Notes: generated from the letters alone by a model not told the origin. 64,000 nt of DNA from Streptomyces sp. 1331.2 (GCF_900199205.1 NZ_OBMJ01000001.1:1426001-1490000); one strand, 5' to 3'. Positions 1 through 11,660 are shown, numbered from the stretch's first letter. Numbers and translations are program-made.

Positions 1-3000
1 GCGAGCGTGCCGGGTTGAGCTCCTCGACCAGGCGGTCGAAGGGCAGGTCGGCGTGCTCGTGGGCGCCGAGGACGGTGGTACGGACCCGGGCGAGCAGGTC
101 GCGGAAGCTCGGGTCGTCGGACGTGTCGGTGCGCAGGACCACGGAGTTGACGAAGTAGCCCACCAGTGCGGCGGTCTGTTCTTCCTCGCGCCCGGCCACC
201 GGGGTGCCGATCGGGATGTCGGTACCGCAGCCGTGCCGGGTGAGCAGGGCGGCGAGACCGGCCTGGACGGCCATGAAGACGGTGCCGCCGGCGGCCCGGG
301 CGACGGCGGCGAGGGCGGCGTGCGCATCGGCGTCGAGGGTGAAGGGCACGGTGGCGCCCAGGTGGCTCGCAACGGCCGGGCGGGGGCGGTCGGTGGGCAG
401 TTCCAGCTGGTCGGGCAGAGCGGCCAGCGTGCTGCGCCAGTACTCCGTCTGCCGGACGGCGAGCGGGCTGGGCGCGTCGGCGGTGCCGAGGCGCTGCTGC
501 TGCCAGGCGGCGTGGTCGGCGAACTGGACGGTGAGCGGCGGGAGTTCGGGGGCCTGTCCGGCGATCCGGGCGGTGTAGGCGGCGGCCAGGTCGCGGACCA
601 GCGGGGTGGTGGAGGCGCCGTCTCCGGCGATGTGGTGCAACAGGAGGAGCAGGGTGTGCTGCTCGGGCCCGCTCGTGAACAGGGTGGCCCGCAGCGGCGG
701 TTCCGCGGTCAGGTCGAAGGCGTACCGGACGGCGTCGGCCAAGTCCTCCTGGCTGTCGCGAAGTTCGATGACGGCGGTGGCGGGACCGGTGGGCAGGATC
801 CGCTGGTACGGGGTGCCGTCCGCCTCCTCGCCGTAGACGGTGCGCAGGACCTCGTGCCGGGCGACGAGGTCGCCGAGGGCGAGGGTGAGCGCGTTCCGGT
901 CGAGCGGGCCGGTGAGGGTGAGCGCGAGCGGGATGTTGTAGGTGGGGCTGGGGCCTTCGAGCCGGTGCAGGAACCAGAGGCCCCGCTGGGCGGGCGACAG
1001 CGGCATCCGCTCGGTGCGCGGCACGGGGACCGGGGCGGGGCACGGTTCCGGGGCGTCGGCCCGGCCCCTGTCGATCCGCCCGGCGTCGATCTGCCCGGCG
1101 TGGGCCTGGCCGGCGTGGGCGTGCCCGGTGTGGGCCTGGTCGGGGTCGCGCCGCCCGTCGAGCAGGGTGGCGAGCCCGGCCGGGGTCGGGTGCCGGAACA
1201 CGTCGGCGAACCCGGCCGGCACGGCGAAGGTCTCGCGCAGCCGGGCGGCGAGGCGCCCGGCGAGCAGCGAGTGCCCGCCGAGGTCGAAGAAGGAGGCGTC
1301 CCGGCCGGGTGCCTGCGGCAGGTCGAGGACGTCGGCGAACAGCCCGCAGACCAGCTCCTCCTGGGGCGTGGCCGCCGTGGCGCCCGCGACCTCCACGGCG
1401 GGCTCGGGCAGGGCGCGGTGGTCGAGCTTGTCGTGGGCGGTGCGCGGCAGTTCGTCCAGCAGCAGCACGGCCGCCGGGACCATGTGCGCGGGCAGCCGGG
1501 CGGCGAGCGCGGCACGCAGCCCGGCCGGGTCCGGGGCGGCGCCGGGCGCGGGGACGGCGTAGCCGAGCAGGCGCTTGCCCTGCGGCCCGGAGCGGGCGAT
1601 CACCACGGCCTGGGCGACGCCGGGCAGTTCGGTGAGGACGGCGGCGATCTCGCCGGGCTCGACCCGGAAGCCGCGGATCTTCACCTGGTCGTCGGCCCGG
1701 CCGACAAACTCCAGGGTGCCTCCCCCAGCCTCCGGCCGGGGGGACCCCCATGGGCAGCGGCGGGCGAGGTCTCCGGTGCGGTACATCCGGCTGCCGGGCG
1801 GGCCGAAGGGGTCGGCGAGGAAGCGTTCGGCGGTGAGGTCGGGGCGGCCGAGGTAGCCGCGGGCCAGGCAGGCGCCGGCGACGTACAGTTCGCCGGTGAC
1901 GCCGTCGGGGACGGGGCGCAGCGAACCGTCCAGGACGTAGGCGCGCGAGCCGCGCACCACCCGGCCGACCGGGGCGCCGTCCGGGCCGGGGGTCCGGGCA
2001 TAGGCGTCCACAGTGGTCTCGGTCGGGCCGTACAGGTCGACCGGGTGCAGGCCGGGGACGGCGGTCAGGCGCTGCCAGAGGGCGGGCGGGGTGGCCTCGC
2101 CGCCGACCACGAGCACGGAGGGGCGGTGCCGGCCCTCGTCCAGGATCCCTTCGGCGATGAGGACTTCGAGGTAGGAGGGGGTGACGTCGAGGTAGTCGAT
2201 GCGCTCGCGGTCGAGGTGGGCGGCCAGGGCGGCCGGGTCGCGGTAGGTGGCGTCGTCCAGCAGGTGGAGCTCGTGGCCGTGGACCATCCAGAGCACCGGA
2301 TCCCAGGAGGCGTCGAAGGCGAACGAGGCGCTGTGGGCGACGCGCAGGCGCTCGCGGCCGGTGCGGCGTACGGCGGGGGTGATGTGGTCCTCGGCGAGGC
2401 CGGCGTGCAGGTTGGCGAGCGAGGCGTGGGTGACCACCACGCCCTTGGGGCGTCCGGTGGACCCGGAGGTGTGCAACACGTAGGCGGCGTGGTGGAGTTG
2501 TGGCGCGGGCAGGGCGCGTACGGGCCGGCCGCTCTGGTCGCCGTGGCGAGTACCGTCCTGGTCGTCGTCGTGAGCGCCGTCGTGAGCGCCGTCGTGAGCG
2601 CCGTCGTGAGCGCCGTCGGACCCGTGCGGCTGCACGGTGGGCAGGCCGGCGGGCAGGCCGAGCTCGGCCAGGGCCTCGGCGGTGCCGATCGCGCAGACCG
2701 GGCGGGCGTCGGCCAGGACGGCGGCCAGGCGCTGCCGGGGGTGGGTGAGGTCCAGGGAGACGCAGGCGCCACCGGACTTGAGGACGGCGAGCATCGCGAC
2801 GAGCGTGTCCGCGCCGCGCGGCAGGGCGATCGCGACGGGGGCACCGTCCCGGACGCCGAGGTCGGCCAGGCGGTGGGCGAGCCGGTCGGCGGCGGCATCG
2901 AGGTGCGCGTACGTCAGGGCGGTCGCGCCGCAGCGGACGGCGACGGCGTCCGGGGTGCGGGCGGCCTGGGCGGCGAACAGCTCGGGCACGGTGCGCTCGA

Positions 3001-4528
3001 CCGGGGGTTCGGTGCGGCCGGCGGTGGCCCGGCGCAGACCGTCCGCGTCGAGCAGGTCGATCCGGGCGATCGGGGTCTGCGGGGCGGTGCGCAGCAGCTC
3101 GGCGAGGGCGTCGAGGTAGCGCAGCAGGCCGTCGCGGTGGGCGGCCAGGGAGGCGGCGCCGTGGCGGGCCGGGTCGGCGTCGATCACCAGGCGCAGGGCA
3201 CCGTCCGGGCCGGGCGAGACGTTCAGGGCGAGGTCGTCCACCGGGCCGGCGGCGAGGTTACGGACGGTTCCGGGCAGTCCGGCCAGGTCGAGGTCGCCTT
3301 CGAAGGCCTTGATGTTGACCATCGGGCCGAACAGGGCGCGCCGGTCGCCGGTGCGGCCGAGGTCCCGGCGCAGGTCCTCCAGCGGGTAGCGCTGGTGGCG
3401 GCGGACGGCGCGCAGCTCGCGGACCACCTGGCGCAGCAGGGCCTCGGCGCTGTCGGCGGGGCGGACGGCCAGGCGCAGCGGGAGCACGTTGGCGGTGGCG
3501 ACGGGGGTGCGCAGGGCGGCCGGCCCGCGGCGGTTGGCCAGCGGCAGGCCGAGGATGACGTCCTGGCTGCCGGACAGGCGGTGCAGGTAACCGGCGGTGG
3601 CGGCGAGGAGCAGTTCGGCCCAGGTGGCGCGGGCGTCGGCGGCGGCGCGCTCCAGGCGGTCCCGGGTGCCGGCGGGGAGGTCGGCGGTCAGGCGCAGCGG
3701 GGCCGTACCGCCGTCTCCGGCGGGCGTGCCCGGGAGGGTGGCGGGGGCCTCGGCGCCGGCTTCGGTGTCGGTGTCGGCCATCCGGGCGGACCAGTGGGCG
3801 CGGTCGGCCGGGTAGTCCTCGCCATCGAGGTACGCGGCCTCCTCGGCGACGGCGTCGGCGAGGCGCGCGAACGGGGTCGGGGCGGGCTCGGTACCGGTGG
3901 TGTACGCGCGGTAGAGCTCGGCGACCCGCTCACCGAGGAGGGTCAAGGCGTAGGCGTCGACGGCGAGATGGTGGATCCGCCGGTACCAGAGCCGCCGGTC
4001 GTCGGCGAGCCGGATGAGCGCGTGGGTGAACAGCGGGCCCTCGGCGAGGTCGACGGGGCGGGCGAGGTCGGCGCGCATCCAGGCCTCGGCGGCGGCCTCC
4101 GGGCCGGTCGCGGGGGACTCCTCGACGGGGGCGGCCTCCGCGGGGGCGGCTTCGGCTCGCAGGTCGAGTCGGTGCAGCGGCCACGGGCGGCCCGGGGTCA
4201 GCCGCTGACGGGGTGTGCCGTCGGGGTCGGTGACGACGACGGCGCTCAGCACCTCCGCCTCCTCCACCGCCTGCCGCAGTGCCCGCTCGAACCGGTCCTC
4301 GTCGAGCGGACCGCTGATCTCGACGGCGTCGCCGGTGTTGTAGACCGGGCTGGCGGGGTCGAGCGCCTGGGCGTACCAGATGGCGGCCTGGGCGGCGAGC
4401 ATCGGAACGTCGACGGCCCGGGTCCCGGCGACCTGGGTGCCGACGGCCTGGGTGTCGACGGCCTTGGTGTCGACGGTCCGGGTGGCGGCGGTGTGGGTGT
4501 CGCCAGTCTGGATCTCGGCGGGGGGCAT
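1..4528 (-). CDS. dhbF: Siderophore non-ribosomal peptide synthetase, C-A-PCP-C, cut by left edge
   Basis: Reading from ATG 4528 (GAGGAGC ribosome site just upstream) the frame stays open to base 1, giving at least 1509 residues. The order is condensation domain (HHLAVDA near residue 185, last Gly of the HHxxxDG motif replaced by Ala), adenylation domain ([13 protein letters not shown] near 683, YGPTETT), carrier protein (GGHSLLAG near 1083) and a second condensation domain (HHIAGDG near 1298). The ten-position specificity code, aligned by eye on GrsA, reads D-A-D-D-V-G-L-V-D with the final Lys assumed; the acidic pocket suggests a basic amino acid. With dhbACEB nearby, the likely product is a 2,3-dihydroxybenzoyl-peptide siderophore such as griseobactin (DHB-Arg-Thr); the first condensation domain would accept the aryl group. 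A second module should lie outside the window. Substrate is inferred. Confidence 0.9.
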   Translation of the reverse strand, partial: MPPAEIQTGDTHTAATRTVDTKAVDTQAVGTQVAGTRAVDVPMLAAQAAIWYAQALDPASPVYNTGDAVEISGPLDEDRFERALRQAVEEAEVLSAVVVTDPDGTPRQRLTPGRPWPLHRLDLRAEAAPAEAAPVEESPATGPEAAAEAWMRADLARPVDLAEGPLFTHALIRLADDRRLWYRRIHHLAVDAYALTLLGERVAELYRAYTTGTEPAPTPFARLADAVAEEAAYLDGEDYPADRAHWSARMADTDTEAGAEAPATLPGTPAGDGGTAPLRLTADLPAGTRDRLERAAADARATWAELLLAATAGYLHRLSGSQDVILGLPLANRRGPAALRTPVATANVLPLRLAVRPADSAEALLRQVVRELRAVRRHQRYPLEDLRRDLGRTGDRRALFGPMVNIKAFEGDLDLAGLPGTVRNLAAGPVDDLALNVSPGPDGALRLVIDADPARHGAASLAAHRDGLLRYLDALAELLRTAPQTPIARIDLLDADGLRRATAGRTEPPVERTVPELFAAQAARTPDAVAVRCGATALTYAHLDAAADRLAHRLADLGVRDGAPVAIALPRGADTLVAMLAVLKSGGACVSLDLTHPRQRLAAVLADARPVCAIGTAEALAELGLPAGLPTVQPHGSDGAHDGAHDGAHDGAHDDDQDGTRHGDQSGRPVRALPAPQLHHAAYVLHTSGSTGRPKGVVVTHASLANLHAGLAEDHITPAVRRTGRERLRVAHSASFAFDASWDPVLWMVHGHELHLLDDATYRDPAALAAHLDRERIDYLDVTPSYLEVLIAEGILDEGRHRPSVLVVGGEATPPALWQRLTAVPGLHPVDLYGPTETTVDAYARTPGPDGAPVGRVVRGSRAYVLDGSLRPVPDGVTGELYVAGACLARGYLGRPDLTAERFLADPFGPPGSRMYRTGDLARRCPWGSPRPEAGGGTLEFVGRADDQVKIRGFRVEPGEIAAVLTELPGVAQAVVIARSGPQGKRLLGYAVPAPGAAPDPAGLRAALAARLPAHMVPAAVLLLDELPRTAHDKLDHRALPEPAVEVAGATAATPQEELVCGLFADVLDLPQAPGRDASFFDLGGHSLLAGRLAARLRETFAVPAGFADVFRHPTPAGLATLLDGRRDPDQAHTGHAHAGQAHAGQIDAGRIDRGRADAPEPCPAPVPVPRTERMPLSPAQRGLWFLHRLEGPSPTYNIPLALTLTGPLDRNALTLALGDLVARHEVLRTVYGEEADGTPYQRILPTGPATAVIELRDSQEDLADAVRYAFDLTAEPPLRATLFTSGPEQHTLLLLLHHIAGDGASTTPLVRDLAAAYTARIAGQAPELPPLTVQFADHAAWQQQRLGTADAPSPLAVRQTEYWRSTLAALPDQLELPTDRPRPAVASHLGATVPFTLDADAHAALAAVARAAGGTVFMAVQAGLAALLTRHGCGTDIPIGTPVAGREEEQTAALVGYFVNSVVLRTDTSDDPSFRDLLARVRTTVLGAHEHADLPFDRLVEELNPARS
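2567..2614. repeat. 12-bp minisatellite (4 copies) inside the dhbF adenylation domain
   Basis: Four exact copies of GTCGTGAGCGCC lie in frame and code on the minus strand for a Gly-Ala-His-Asp repeat. They fall in a loop just before the A3 phosphate-binding motif of the adenylation domain, so the insertion keeps the reading frame and lies outside the core motifs. Confidence 0.9.
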
Positions 4529-4565
4529 GGTTCGGAAAGCTCCTCAGGGATCCGGAATGTCTTAC

Positions 4566-4584
4566 TTAGGTTAGCCTAATCTAA
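4566..4584. promoter_or_regulatory. Iron box (DmdR/IdeR operator) between dhbF and the amidohydrolase
   Basis: TTAGGTTAGCCTAATCTAA is a 19-bp interrupted palindrome close to the actinobacterial iron-box consensus (TTAGGTTAGGCTAACCTAA). It lies 38 bp upstream of dhbF and 75 bp upstream of the divergent M20 gene, so iron-loaded DmdR/IdeR could repress both. A second box precedes dhbA. Confidence 0.88.
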
Positions 4585-4659
4585 CTTCATGATGATCTGG
4601 TCAACGGCCCCGGACGGAGCGGGCCCTGACGCCGACCCCGACGCCCCGGAGGCGCACCC

Positions 4660-5850
4660 ATGCCCCTGTCCGCGACCTCGACCTCGACCCCGACCCTGAC
4701 CCCGACCAATGTCCCGTCCGCCGATGCCCCGTCCGCGACCAAGCAGGCCGTCCACGACCGCGTGCACGCCCACCGGGCGGAGCTGCTCGCGCTCAGCCGC
4801 CGCATCCACGCCCACCCCGAGACCGCCTTCGAGGAGCACCGCGCGGCCGCCTGGTGCGCAGAACTGCTGCTCGACCACGGCTACTCCGTCACCGCACCCG
4901 CCCACGGCCTGGCCACCGCGTTCAGCGCGACCCTCGGCAGCGGGCCGACTACCGTCGCACTCGTCTGCGAGTACGACGCCCTGCCCGGCCTCGGACACGC
5001 CTGCGGGCACAACCTGATCGCCGCCGCCGGGCTCGGCGCAGCAGTCGGGCTCGCCCCGTACGCCGACCGACTCGGGCTCACCGTAAGGGTGATCGGCGCA
5101 CCGGCCGAGGAACGCGGGGCGGGCAAGGCGCTGCTGCTGGAGGCGGGGGCCTTCGACGGGGCGGCCGCGGCAATGATGGTCCACCCCTGCCCGGTCGAGG
5201 TCGCCGACTTCCGCTCCTTCGCGCTGGGCACGCTGTCCGTCCGCTACACCGGGCGCGCCGCCCACCCGAGCCTCAATCCGCACGACGGCCGCAACGCCGC
5301 CGACGCGCTCACCGTCGCCCAGGTCGCAATCGGCCTGCTGCGCCAGCAACTCCCGCCGCAGTGGCGGGTGCACGGCATCACGACCGGGGCCGGGACGGCG
5401 CCGAACCTGATCCCGGACAGCGCGAGCGCCGAGTACGAGATCCGGGCCTCGGCGGCCGAGGACCTCTCGGAACTGCGCGCACGGGTCGAGGACTGCTTCC
5501 GCGCCGGGGCGCTCGCCACCGGGTGCGAGGTCGAGCTGTCCCGGCCCGAGCCGGACTACCTGGACATGCGCTCCGACCCCGCACTGCTGGCCCTGTGGCG
5601 GGCCAACGCGGCGGCGCTCGGCCGGCCGGAACCAGTGGAGAGCGGGCCGTTCGCCTGTACGGACATGGGGAACGTGTCGCACGCGGTGCCCTCGATCCAT
5701 CCGGTCCTGGACATCACCGGCGGCGCCTGCGCCCCGCACGAGGCGGCCTTCGCCGAGGCGGCGCTGGGCCCGGAGGCGGAACGGGCGGTGCTGGACGGCG
5801 CGGTGGCGATGGCGTGGACGGCGGCGGACCTGGCGGCGGGTAACAGCTGA
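4660..5850 (+). CDS. M20-family metal-dependent amidohydrolase
   Basis: The 396-residue protein has the M20/aminoacylase-like layout: HAHPETAFEE near residue 50, the metal-binding CGHN near 117, the catalytic EE in APAEERG near 148, and a His-Pro dimerisation-lid region. Such enzymes hydrolyse N-acyl amino acids or small amide-linked substrates in the cytoplasm. GGAGG lies nine bases before ATG 4660, supporting that start; the first 25 residues are a low-complexity Ser/Thr/Pro stretch. It is divergent from dhbF with an iron box between them and converges on the dhbA operon with six bases between stops. A role in trimming or hydrolysing the siderophore or an N-acylated intermediate is inferred from context only. 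Confidence 0.85.
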   Translation: MPLSATSTSTPTLTPTNVPSADAPSATKQAVHDRVHAHRAELLALSRRIHAHPETAFEEHRAAAWCAELLLDHGYSVTAPAHGLATAFSATLGSGPTTVALVCEYDALPGLGHACGHNLIAAAGLGAAVGLAPYADRLGLTVRVIGAPAEERGAGKALLLEAGAFDGAAAAMMVHPCPVEVADFRSFALGTLSVRYTGRAAHPSLNPHDGRNAADALTVAQVAIGLLRQQLPPQWRVHGITTGAGTAPNLIPDSASAEYEIRASAAEDLSELRARVEDCFRAGALATGCEVELSRPEPDYLDMRSDPALLALWRANAAALGRPEPVESGPFACTDMGNVSHAVPSIHPVLDITGGACAPHEAAFAEAALGPEAERAVLDGAVAMAWTAADLAAGNS

Positions 5851-5863
5851 CATCCGTCAGCTG
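5844..5863. terminator. Short bidirectional hairpin spanning two stop codons
   Basis: CAGCTGAC and GTCAGCTG form a perfect 8-bp stem with loop ATCC. The left arm contains the stop of the M20 gene and the right arm the stop of the convergent truncated adenylation gene. It may end transcription from both sides; no T-tract is visible, as is common in streptomycetes. Confidence 0.55.
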
Positions 5864-6678
5864 AAGGTCGTCCCAGGCAGACCGTCCGCCGGCGCCACCC
5901 GCACCGCCGTCACGCCCAGCTCCCGCACCAGCGCACCGGCCTCCCCCTCCCGCTGCGGGTCGGCGAGCACCACCGCGGCGCCCGTCCGCAACGGCCAGAG
6001 GAACTCCCAGAGCGGCAGCCCCAGTTGCAGGACCCGGTCGCCCGGACCCAACGGGTGGGCCGCCTGGAGTTCGCGCACCCGGCGGTCCGCCTCGGCATGG
6101 GTGAGCCGGACGGCCGTCGGGCGCCCGCCCGGGCCGTACCCGACGCTCAGCAGGTGCTGCGGGGTGAGCGCCCGTGGCGGGTCGGTGGGCAGTTCGCCGC
6201 CCGTCTCCAGCCCGGAGAGCGCCCCCGCCACCCCCTCGCCCAGCACGCACACCGGCGCGTTCTCCGCGAGCAGCCGCTCCCGTCGCCCGGGGGTGTCCGC
6301 CGGGTCCAACGGCAGGTACGCCGCGCCCGACTTCACCACCGCCAGCAGCGCCGTCAGCAGCCCGGCCGGACGACCGGCGGCCGCGAGGCCCACCACCGCG
6401 CCGGGGCGGGCCCCACGGGCGGCCAGCGCACGCGCCAGCCGGTTGGCCGAGGCGTTGAGTTCCCGGTAGCTGACGGTCTCCCCGCCCGCGAGCACCACTG
6501 CCGGCGCGTCCGGCGTCCGCGCCGCCTGCGCCTCGACCGGCCCCACCACGGTCGTCGCCGGATACGTCACGCAGCGGCGGGGCAGCGCAGGCCCCGCGTT
6601 CAGCGCCTCCGCCCGCACCGCGTCCCACGCCGAGTCCCACGCCGAGCCCCGCACGGCCTCCCGTACGACCGCCTCCAT
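5857..6678 (-). CDS. Truncated, motif-degenerate adenylation-domain-like protein
   Basis: The 273 residues match only the N-terminal part of an NRPS adenylation domain: SYRELNASANRLA (A1-like, near 70), LAVVKSGAAYLPLDP (A2, near 115) and LPLWEFLWPLRTGAAVVLADP (A4 region, near 220). The phosphate-binding A3 loop, normally YTSGSTGxPKG, reads GYGPGGRPTAVR, lacking the Ser/Thr run and the Lys. The protein stops soon after A4, without A5-A10 and the catalytic Lys, so adenylation seems impossible. ATG 6678 overlaps the stop of the aryl carrier gene (TGATG), implying coupled translation and argues for a retained, perhaps structural, role. It could also be a decaying module remnant. Function unknown. 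Confidence 0.8.
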   Translation of the reverse strand: MEAVVREAVRGSAWDSAWDAVRAEALNAGPALPRRCVTYPATTVVGPVEAQAARTPDAPAVVLAGGETVSYRELNASANRLARALAARGARPGAVVGLAAAGRPAGLLTALLAVVKSGAAYLPLDPADTPGRRERLLAENAPVCVLGEGVAGALSGLETGGELPTDPPRALTPQHLLSVGYGPGGRPTAVRLTHAEADRRVRELQAAHPLGPGDRVLQLGLPLWEFLWPLRTGAAVVLADPQREGEAGALVRELGVTAVRVAPADGLPGTTFS

Positions 6679-6911
6679 CAGGCCGCACCCAACAACTCGG
6701 CCCAGGCCTCGATCGCCGGGCGCTCCGCGAGCTGCACGAACGCCACCTCGGCGCCCTCCGCCCGCCACCGCTCGGCGAGCGACATCAGCCGGATGGAGTC
6801 CAGCCCCCAGTCGACCAGGTTCTCGTCCAGCGGGATGTCCGCCGGGTCCTCGCCGAGCAGGTCGGCGACCTCGGCCCGGATCCGCTCCACCGTGAAGCCC
6901 ACGCCCGTCAC
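6678..6911 (-). CDS. Stand-alone aryl carrier protein
   Basis: This 77-residue protein resembles the C-terminal carrier domain of EntB/DhbB. Its motif GLDSIRL near residue 38 carries the Ser that takes 4'-phosphopantetheine, and DENLVDWGLDS is typical of aryl carriers. In Bacillus and E. coli this domain is fused to isochorismatase; here it is a separate gene in another frame. GTG 6911 overlaps the dhbB stop (GTGA), and its own stop overlaps the next start, so translation of the three genes is probably coupled. It should be loaded with 2,3-dihydroxybenzoate by DhbE and deliver it to the first condensation domain of DhbF. Confidence 0.9.
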   Translation of the reverse strand: MTGVGFTVERIRAEVADLLGEDPADIPLDENLVDWGLDSIRLMSLAERWRAEGAEVAFVQLAERPAIEAWAELLGAA

Positions 6912-7612
6912 TTCCCGTCCACCTCGTCCGCATTGTCGGCCCGGTCGGCCCGGTCGGCCCCGTCTGCCCTGCCGGCCCCGTCGAGCATCCCGAGCACGGC
7001 CTCCGTCATCCCGACCACCCCGCAGCGCCCGGCCACCCAGGCCAGTGCGCTCCGGTGCTCCGCCGGGCCGAAGTCGGCGACCGCGTCGGCCACCACGAAG
7101 GCCTGGACGTCCCGCATCCAGGCGTCGCAGGCGGTGGCCTGCACCCCGATGTGGGCGTACACGCCGGTGATCACCAGCTGGTCCCGGCCCTGCTCGCGCA
7201 GCAGCTGCTCCAACTCGGTGCGCACGAAGGCGCTGTACTTCCACTTGGTGAGCACGGTGTCGCCCGGCGCCGGGGCGACGGCGTCGGCGATCGCGGTGGC
7301 ATGGGGGTCGTCCGGGATGCCCGGCCCCCAGAAGTCCTGCTGCAGTCCGCGCTCGGCCGGGCTCTGGCCGCCCGGCTGCGCCGAGTAGACGACCGGGATG
7401 CCGTGGGCACCGGCGGACTTCGTCAACGCCGCGACGTTGCCGAGGAGTTCGGGAACCGGAGCGGCCTCGGTGTCGAAGGCGTCCAGGAAGTGGTTCTGCA
7501 GGTCGTGCACGAGCAGGACGGCGCGTGCCGGATCCACCGTCCAGGCGACCCGGTTGGCGGGCAGCTCGTCGACGGCGGGCATGGGGTAGGAGGGGATGCG
7601 GGGCAGGCCCAC
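6908..7612 (-). CDS. dhbB: Isochorismatase without carrier domain
   Basis: The 234-residue protein begins MGLPRIPSYPMP and has the isochorismatase features LLVHDLQNHFL (catalytic Asp near residue 36), TVLTKWKYSAF (Lys near 122) and GVYAHIGVQATACDAW near 150. It converts isochorismate to 2,3-dihydro-2,3-dihydroxybenzoate plus pyruvate. GTG 7612 has AAGGAA eight bases upstream. The usual C-terminal aryl carrier domain is absent; instead the protein ends in an Ala/Asp-rich tail of RAD-type repeats and the carrier is the next gene, overlapping by four bases. It lies 74 bp after dhbE in the same operon. Confidence 0.93.
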   Translation of the reverse strand: MGLPRIPSYPMPAVDELPANRVAWTVDPARAVLLVHDLQNHFLDAFDTEAAPVPELLGNVAALTKSAGAHGIPVVYSAQPGGQSPAERGLQQDFWGPGIPDDPHATAIADAVAPAPGDTVLTKWKYSAFVRTELEQLLREQGRDQLVITGVYAHIGVQATACDAWMRDVQAFVVADAVADFGPAEHRSALAWVAGRCGVVGMTEAVLGMLDGAGRADGADRADRADNADEVDGK

Positions 7613-7630
7613 GGTGGTCGTTCCTTAGTG

Positions 7631-7674
7631 ACTAGACGGCAACTGGACAGCGACTGGACGGCTGCTGGATGACA
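7631..7674. repeat. 11-bp tandem repeat (4 degenerate copies) after the dhbE stop
   Basis: Units ACTAGACGGCA, ACTGGACAGCG, ACTGGACGGCT and GCTGGATGACA fill most of the gap between the dhbE stop and the dhbB ribosome site. The unit length is not a multiple of three and the array is noncoding. Confidence 0.7.
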
Positions 7675-7686
7675 ACCAGCCGGGAA

Positions 7687-9419
<1,733 letters not shown>

Positions 9420-9423
<4 letters not shown>

Positions 9424-10631
9424 CTGGACACCCCCGCGGCGTCCAGGAAGGTGCGGAACTTGGCGCTGGTCTCGGCGAGTTCGGCCGCCGGGTCGGAACG
9501 GTCCACCACCCCCGCGCCGGCGTACACCCGCAGGGTCCGCTCGTCCGCCTCCGCGCAGCGGATGGTGACCACCCACTCGCCGTCGCCGGCCGCGTCGCCC
9601 CAGCCGACCATGCCGGTGTACAGGCCGCGGTCGAAGGGCTCGACCTCGCCGATCACCTCGCGCGCGACGTCGGTCGGCGTGCCGCAGACCGCCGGGGTCG
9701 GGTGCAGCGCGCAGGCCAGTTCCAGGGCGGAGAGCGACGGATCGGCCAGTTCGCCGCTGACCGTGGTGGCCAGGTGCCACATCGCGGCCGTCCGTACCAG
9801 GGTGGGCCGTTCGGGCACCTCCAGGGTGCGGCAGTACGGGGCCAGCGCCTCGCGGATCGCGTCCACCACGACGGCGTGCTCGTGCAGGTCCTTGGGGGAC
9901 TCCAGCAGCGCGGCGGCCCGCCGGACGTCCTCGCCGAGGTCCGCGCTGCGCGGCACCGAGCCGGCCAGCGGGTTGGCCAACACGGCCGTCCCCCGCCGGG
10001 AGACCAGGAGTTCGGGGCTGGCGCCGACCAGCGTCCGGCCGCCGCCGGCCGGAACGGCGAAGGTGTAGCCGCCCGGATCCCGGCGGGCCAGCCGCTGCAG
10101 GATGGCCGGCAGGTCGAACGGTTCGGCGGCGCTCAGCTCCAGCGTCCGGGCTAGTACCACCTTGCTCAACTCCCCGCCGCGCAGCCGCTCCACGGCCGCT
10201 GCGACGCCCGCACCGTAGACCTGCGGCTCCGGCACCGGGCGGATCCGCCAGTCGACCTGCTCGGCCGACGGCGCGGGCAGCGCGATCAACGGATCGTCGC
10301 GCAGCGCCCCGGCGGAACGCACCCGCTCGGGCACGGCGAGTTCGACCCGGCTCTCCCGGTCGAAGGCCACCGCTCCCACCACCAGCGGCCGTTCGATCCC
10401 GGAGCGGCCCGCCGCAGCCAGCGTCTCGGCGACCCGCACGGGCAGCGGCCGCGCGTCCTGCGGCACCCGGGCGTGCACGCCGGAGGTGAGCAGGGTCCGG
10501 GTCGGCGAGGCGAGGAAGGCCTCGCCGGGGGCGGACCGGTACTGGCCGAGCAGTCCGCTGGCCGCGCCGATGACGGCTTGGTCGGGTCCGTCGGCGGCGA
10601 GGGCCGCCGGGGCATGGTGCACCGTGGTCAC
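9420..10631 (-). CDS. dhbC: Isochorismate synthase
   Basis: The 403-residue protein is of the EntC/DhbC class of chorismate-using enzymes: [15 protein letters not shown] near residue 150, [20 protein letters not shown] near 190, LAGSVPRS near 220, [11 protein letters not shown] near 310 and YTGMVGWGD near 340. It converts chorismate to isochorismate, the entry step to 2,3-dihydroxybenzoate. GTG 10631 is the chosen start. It is second in the operon, 141 bp after dhbA and overlapping dhbE by four bases. Confidence 0.96.
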
Positions 10632-10721
10632 GGTGGATTCTCCAGTCTGGGACGGGTCTACGGGGGAGCCGGGGAGCTGACGGAGGCGCGGGATGCAGGC
10701 GTCGCGGACAGCAGGCCGACG

Positions 10722-10773
10722 CAGGAAGCCGACGTAGGAGGACGGCTCAGGAAGCCGACGTAGGGGGACGGCT
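10722..10773. repeat. 26-bp direct repeat (2 copies) at the dhbA stop codon
   Basis: Two 26-bp units beginning CAGGAAGCCGACGTAGG differ at one base. The second ends inside the dhbA stop codon, so read along dhbA the TGA and following 23 bases occur twice in tandem. Noncoding beyond the stop. Confidence 0.9.
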
Positions 10774-11555
10774 CAGGCACGCAAGGTCGCGCCGCCGTCG
10801 ACGTACAGGTCGTGCATGGTGATGTGCCGCGCCCGGTCGGAGGCCAGGAACACCACCGCATCCGCGATGTCGGCGGGGGCGGCGATCCGCCCGAGCGGGA
10901 TGCCGACCCGCCAGGCCGCCAAGTCGCCCTCGATCACCCTCCGTTCGGACGCCTCGGCGTCCTCGCCCCACAGCGCTCGCTGCATCTCGGTGTCGGTCGA
11001 CCCGGGCGACACCACGTTGCACCGCACGCCGGACCGGGCGAGTTCCAGGCCCAGACAGCGGGTGAACATGGTGGCCGCCGCCTTGGACGCCGCATAGGCG
11101 GCCATCCCGGCCCGCGGCACCCCGGCCGCATTGGAGCCAACGGTGACGATGGCCCCGCGCCCCCGGTCCGCCATCCGCCGTCCGACGGCGCGGCCGGTGT
11201 GGAAGACGCCGGTGGTGTTGACGGCGAAGGTGTCCGCCCAGTCTCCGTCGGTGAGTTCGACGACCGGGGCCGTGCGCAGGATTCCTGCGACGTTCACGAG
11301 CGTGGCGATGTGGCCGAGTTGGCGTTCGATCAACTCGACTGTCGTGTCGACTGCTTGCGCATCGGCGACATCCAGCACGTACGGCTTGACGCCCGGCACC
11401 TCCGCCGCCAGCGCCTCCAGCGCCTCGGCCTTGCGGTCCACCGCCGCGACGACGGCCCCCTCCGCCACCAGCGCCCGGACCACGGCGGCACCGATGCCCT
11501 GCCCGGCACCGGTCACCATCGCGACGGCACCGGCGAATTCGGACTGCTGCTGCAC
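10773..11555 (-). CDS. dhbA: 2,3-dihydro-2,3-dihydroxybenzoate dehydrogenase
   Basis: A 260-residue classical short-chain dehydrogenase: [10 protein letters not shown] (NAD-binding, near residue 16), NVAGIL near 90, catalytic YAASK near 150, and PGSTDTEM near 185. In this operon it should oxidise 2,3-dihydro-2,3-dihydroxybenzoate to the catechol. GTG 11555 is preceded by GGAGAGGA at six bases, a better start than ATG 11562, which lies in another frame. It is the first gene of the operon and sits directly behind an iron box. Confidence 0.93.
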   Translation of the reverse strand: MQQQSEFAGAVAMVTGAGQGIGAAVVRALVAEGAVVAAVDRKAEALEALAAEVPGVKPYVLDVADAQAVDTTVELIERQLGHIATLVNVAGILRTAPVVELTDGDWADTFAVNTTGVFHTGRAVGRRMADRGRGAIVTVGSNAAGVPRAGMAAYAASKAAATMFTRCLGLELARSGVRCNVVSPGSTDTEMQRALWGEDAEASERRVIEGDLAAWRVGIPLGRIAAPADIADAVVFLASDRARHITMHDLYVDGGATLRA

Positions 11556-11580
11556 AGGACATCCTCTCCGACCAGCAAGA

Positions 11581-11599
11581 TTAGGCTAGCCTAACCTAA
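11581..11599. promoter_or_regulatory. Iron box upstream of the dhbA operon
   Basis: TTAGGCTAGCCTAACCTAA, 26 bp upstream of the dhbA start, closely matches the DmdR/IdeR operator. It predicts iron-repressed expression of dhbA, dhbC, dhbE, dhbB and the two following genes, in step with dhbF. Confidence 0.9.
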
Positions 11600-11660
11600 C
11601 ACAATTGTTCGTCCACGCCGAGAGCTCGTGCGAAGCCGACTCGCCCCCGAAAACGCAACA

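Noticed and set aside
53..4579. Plus-strand open frame of about 1500 codons
   Set aside because: It is the mirror of dhbF. Its translation is low-complexity Gly/Val/Gln-rich without domains, while the minus strand gives full NRPS motifs.
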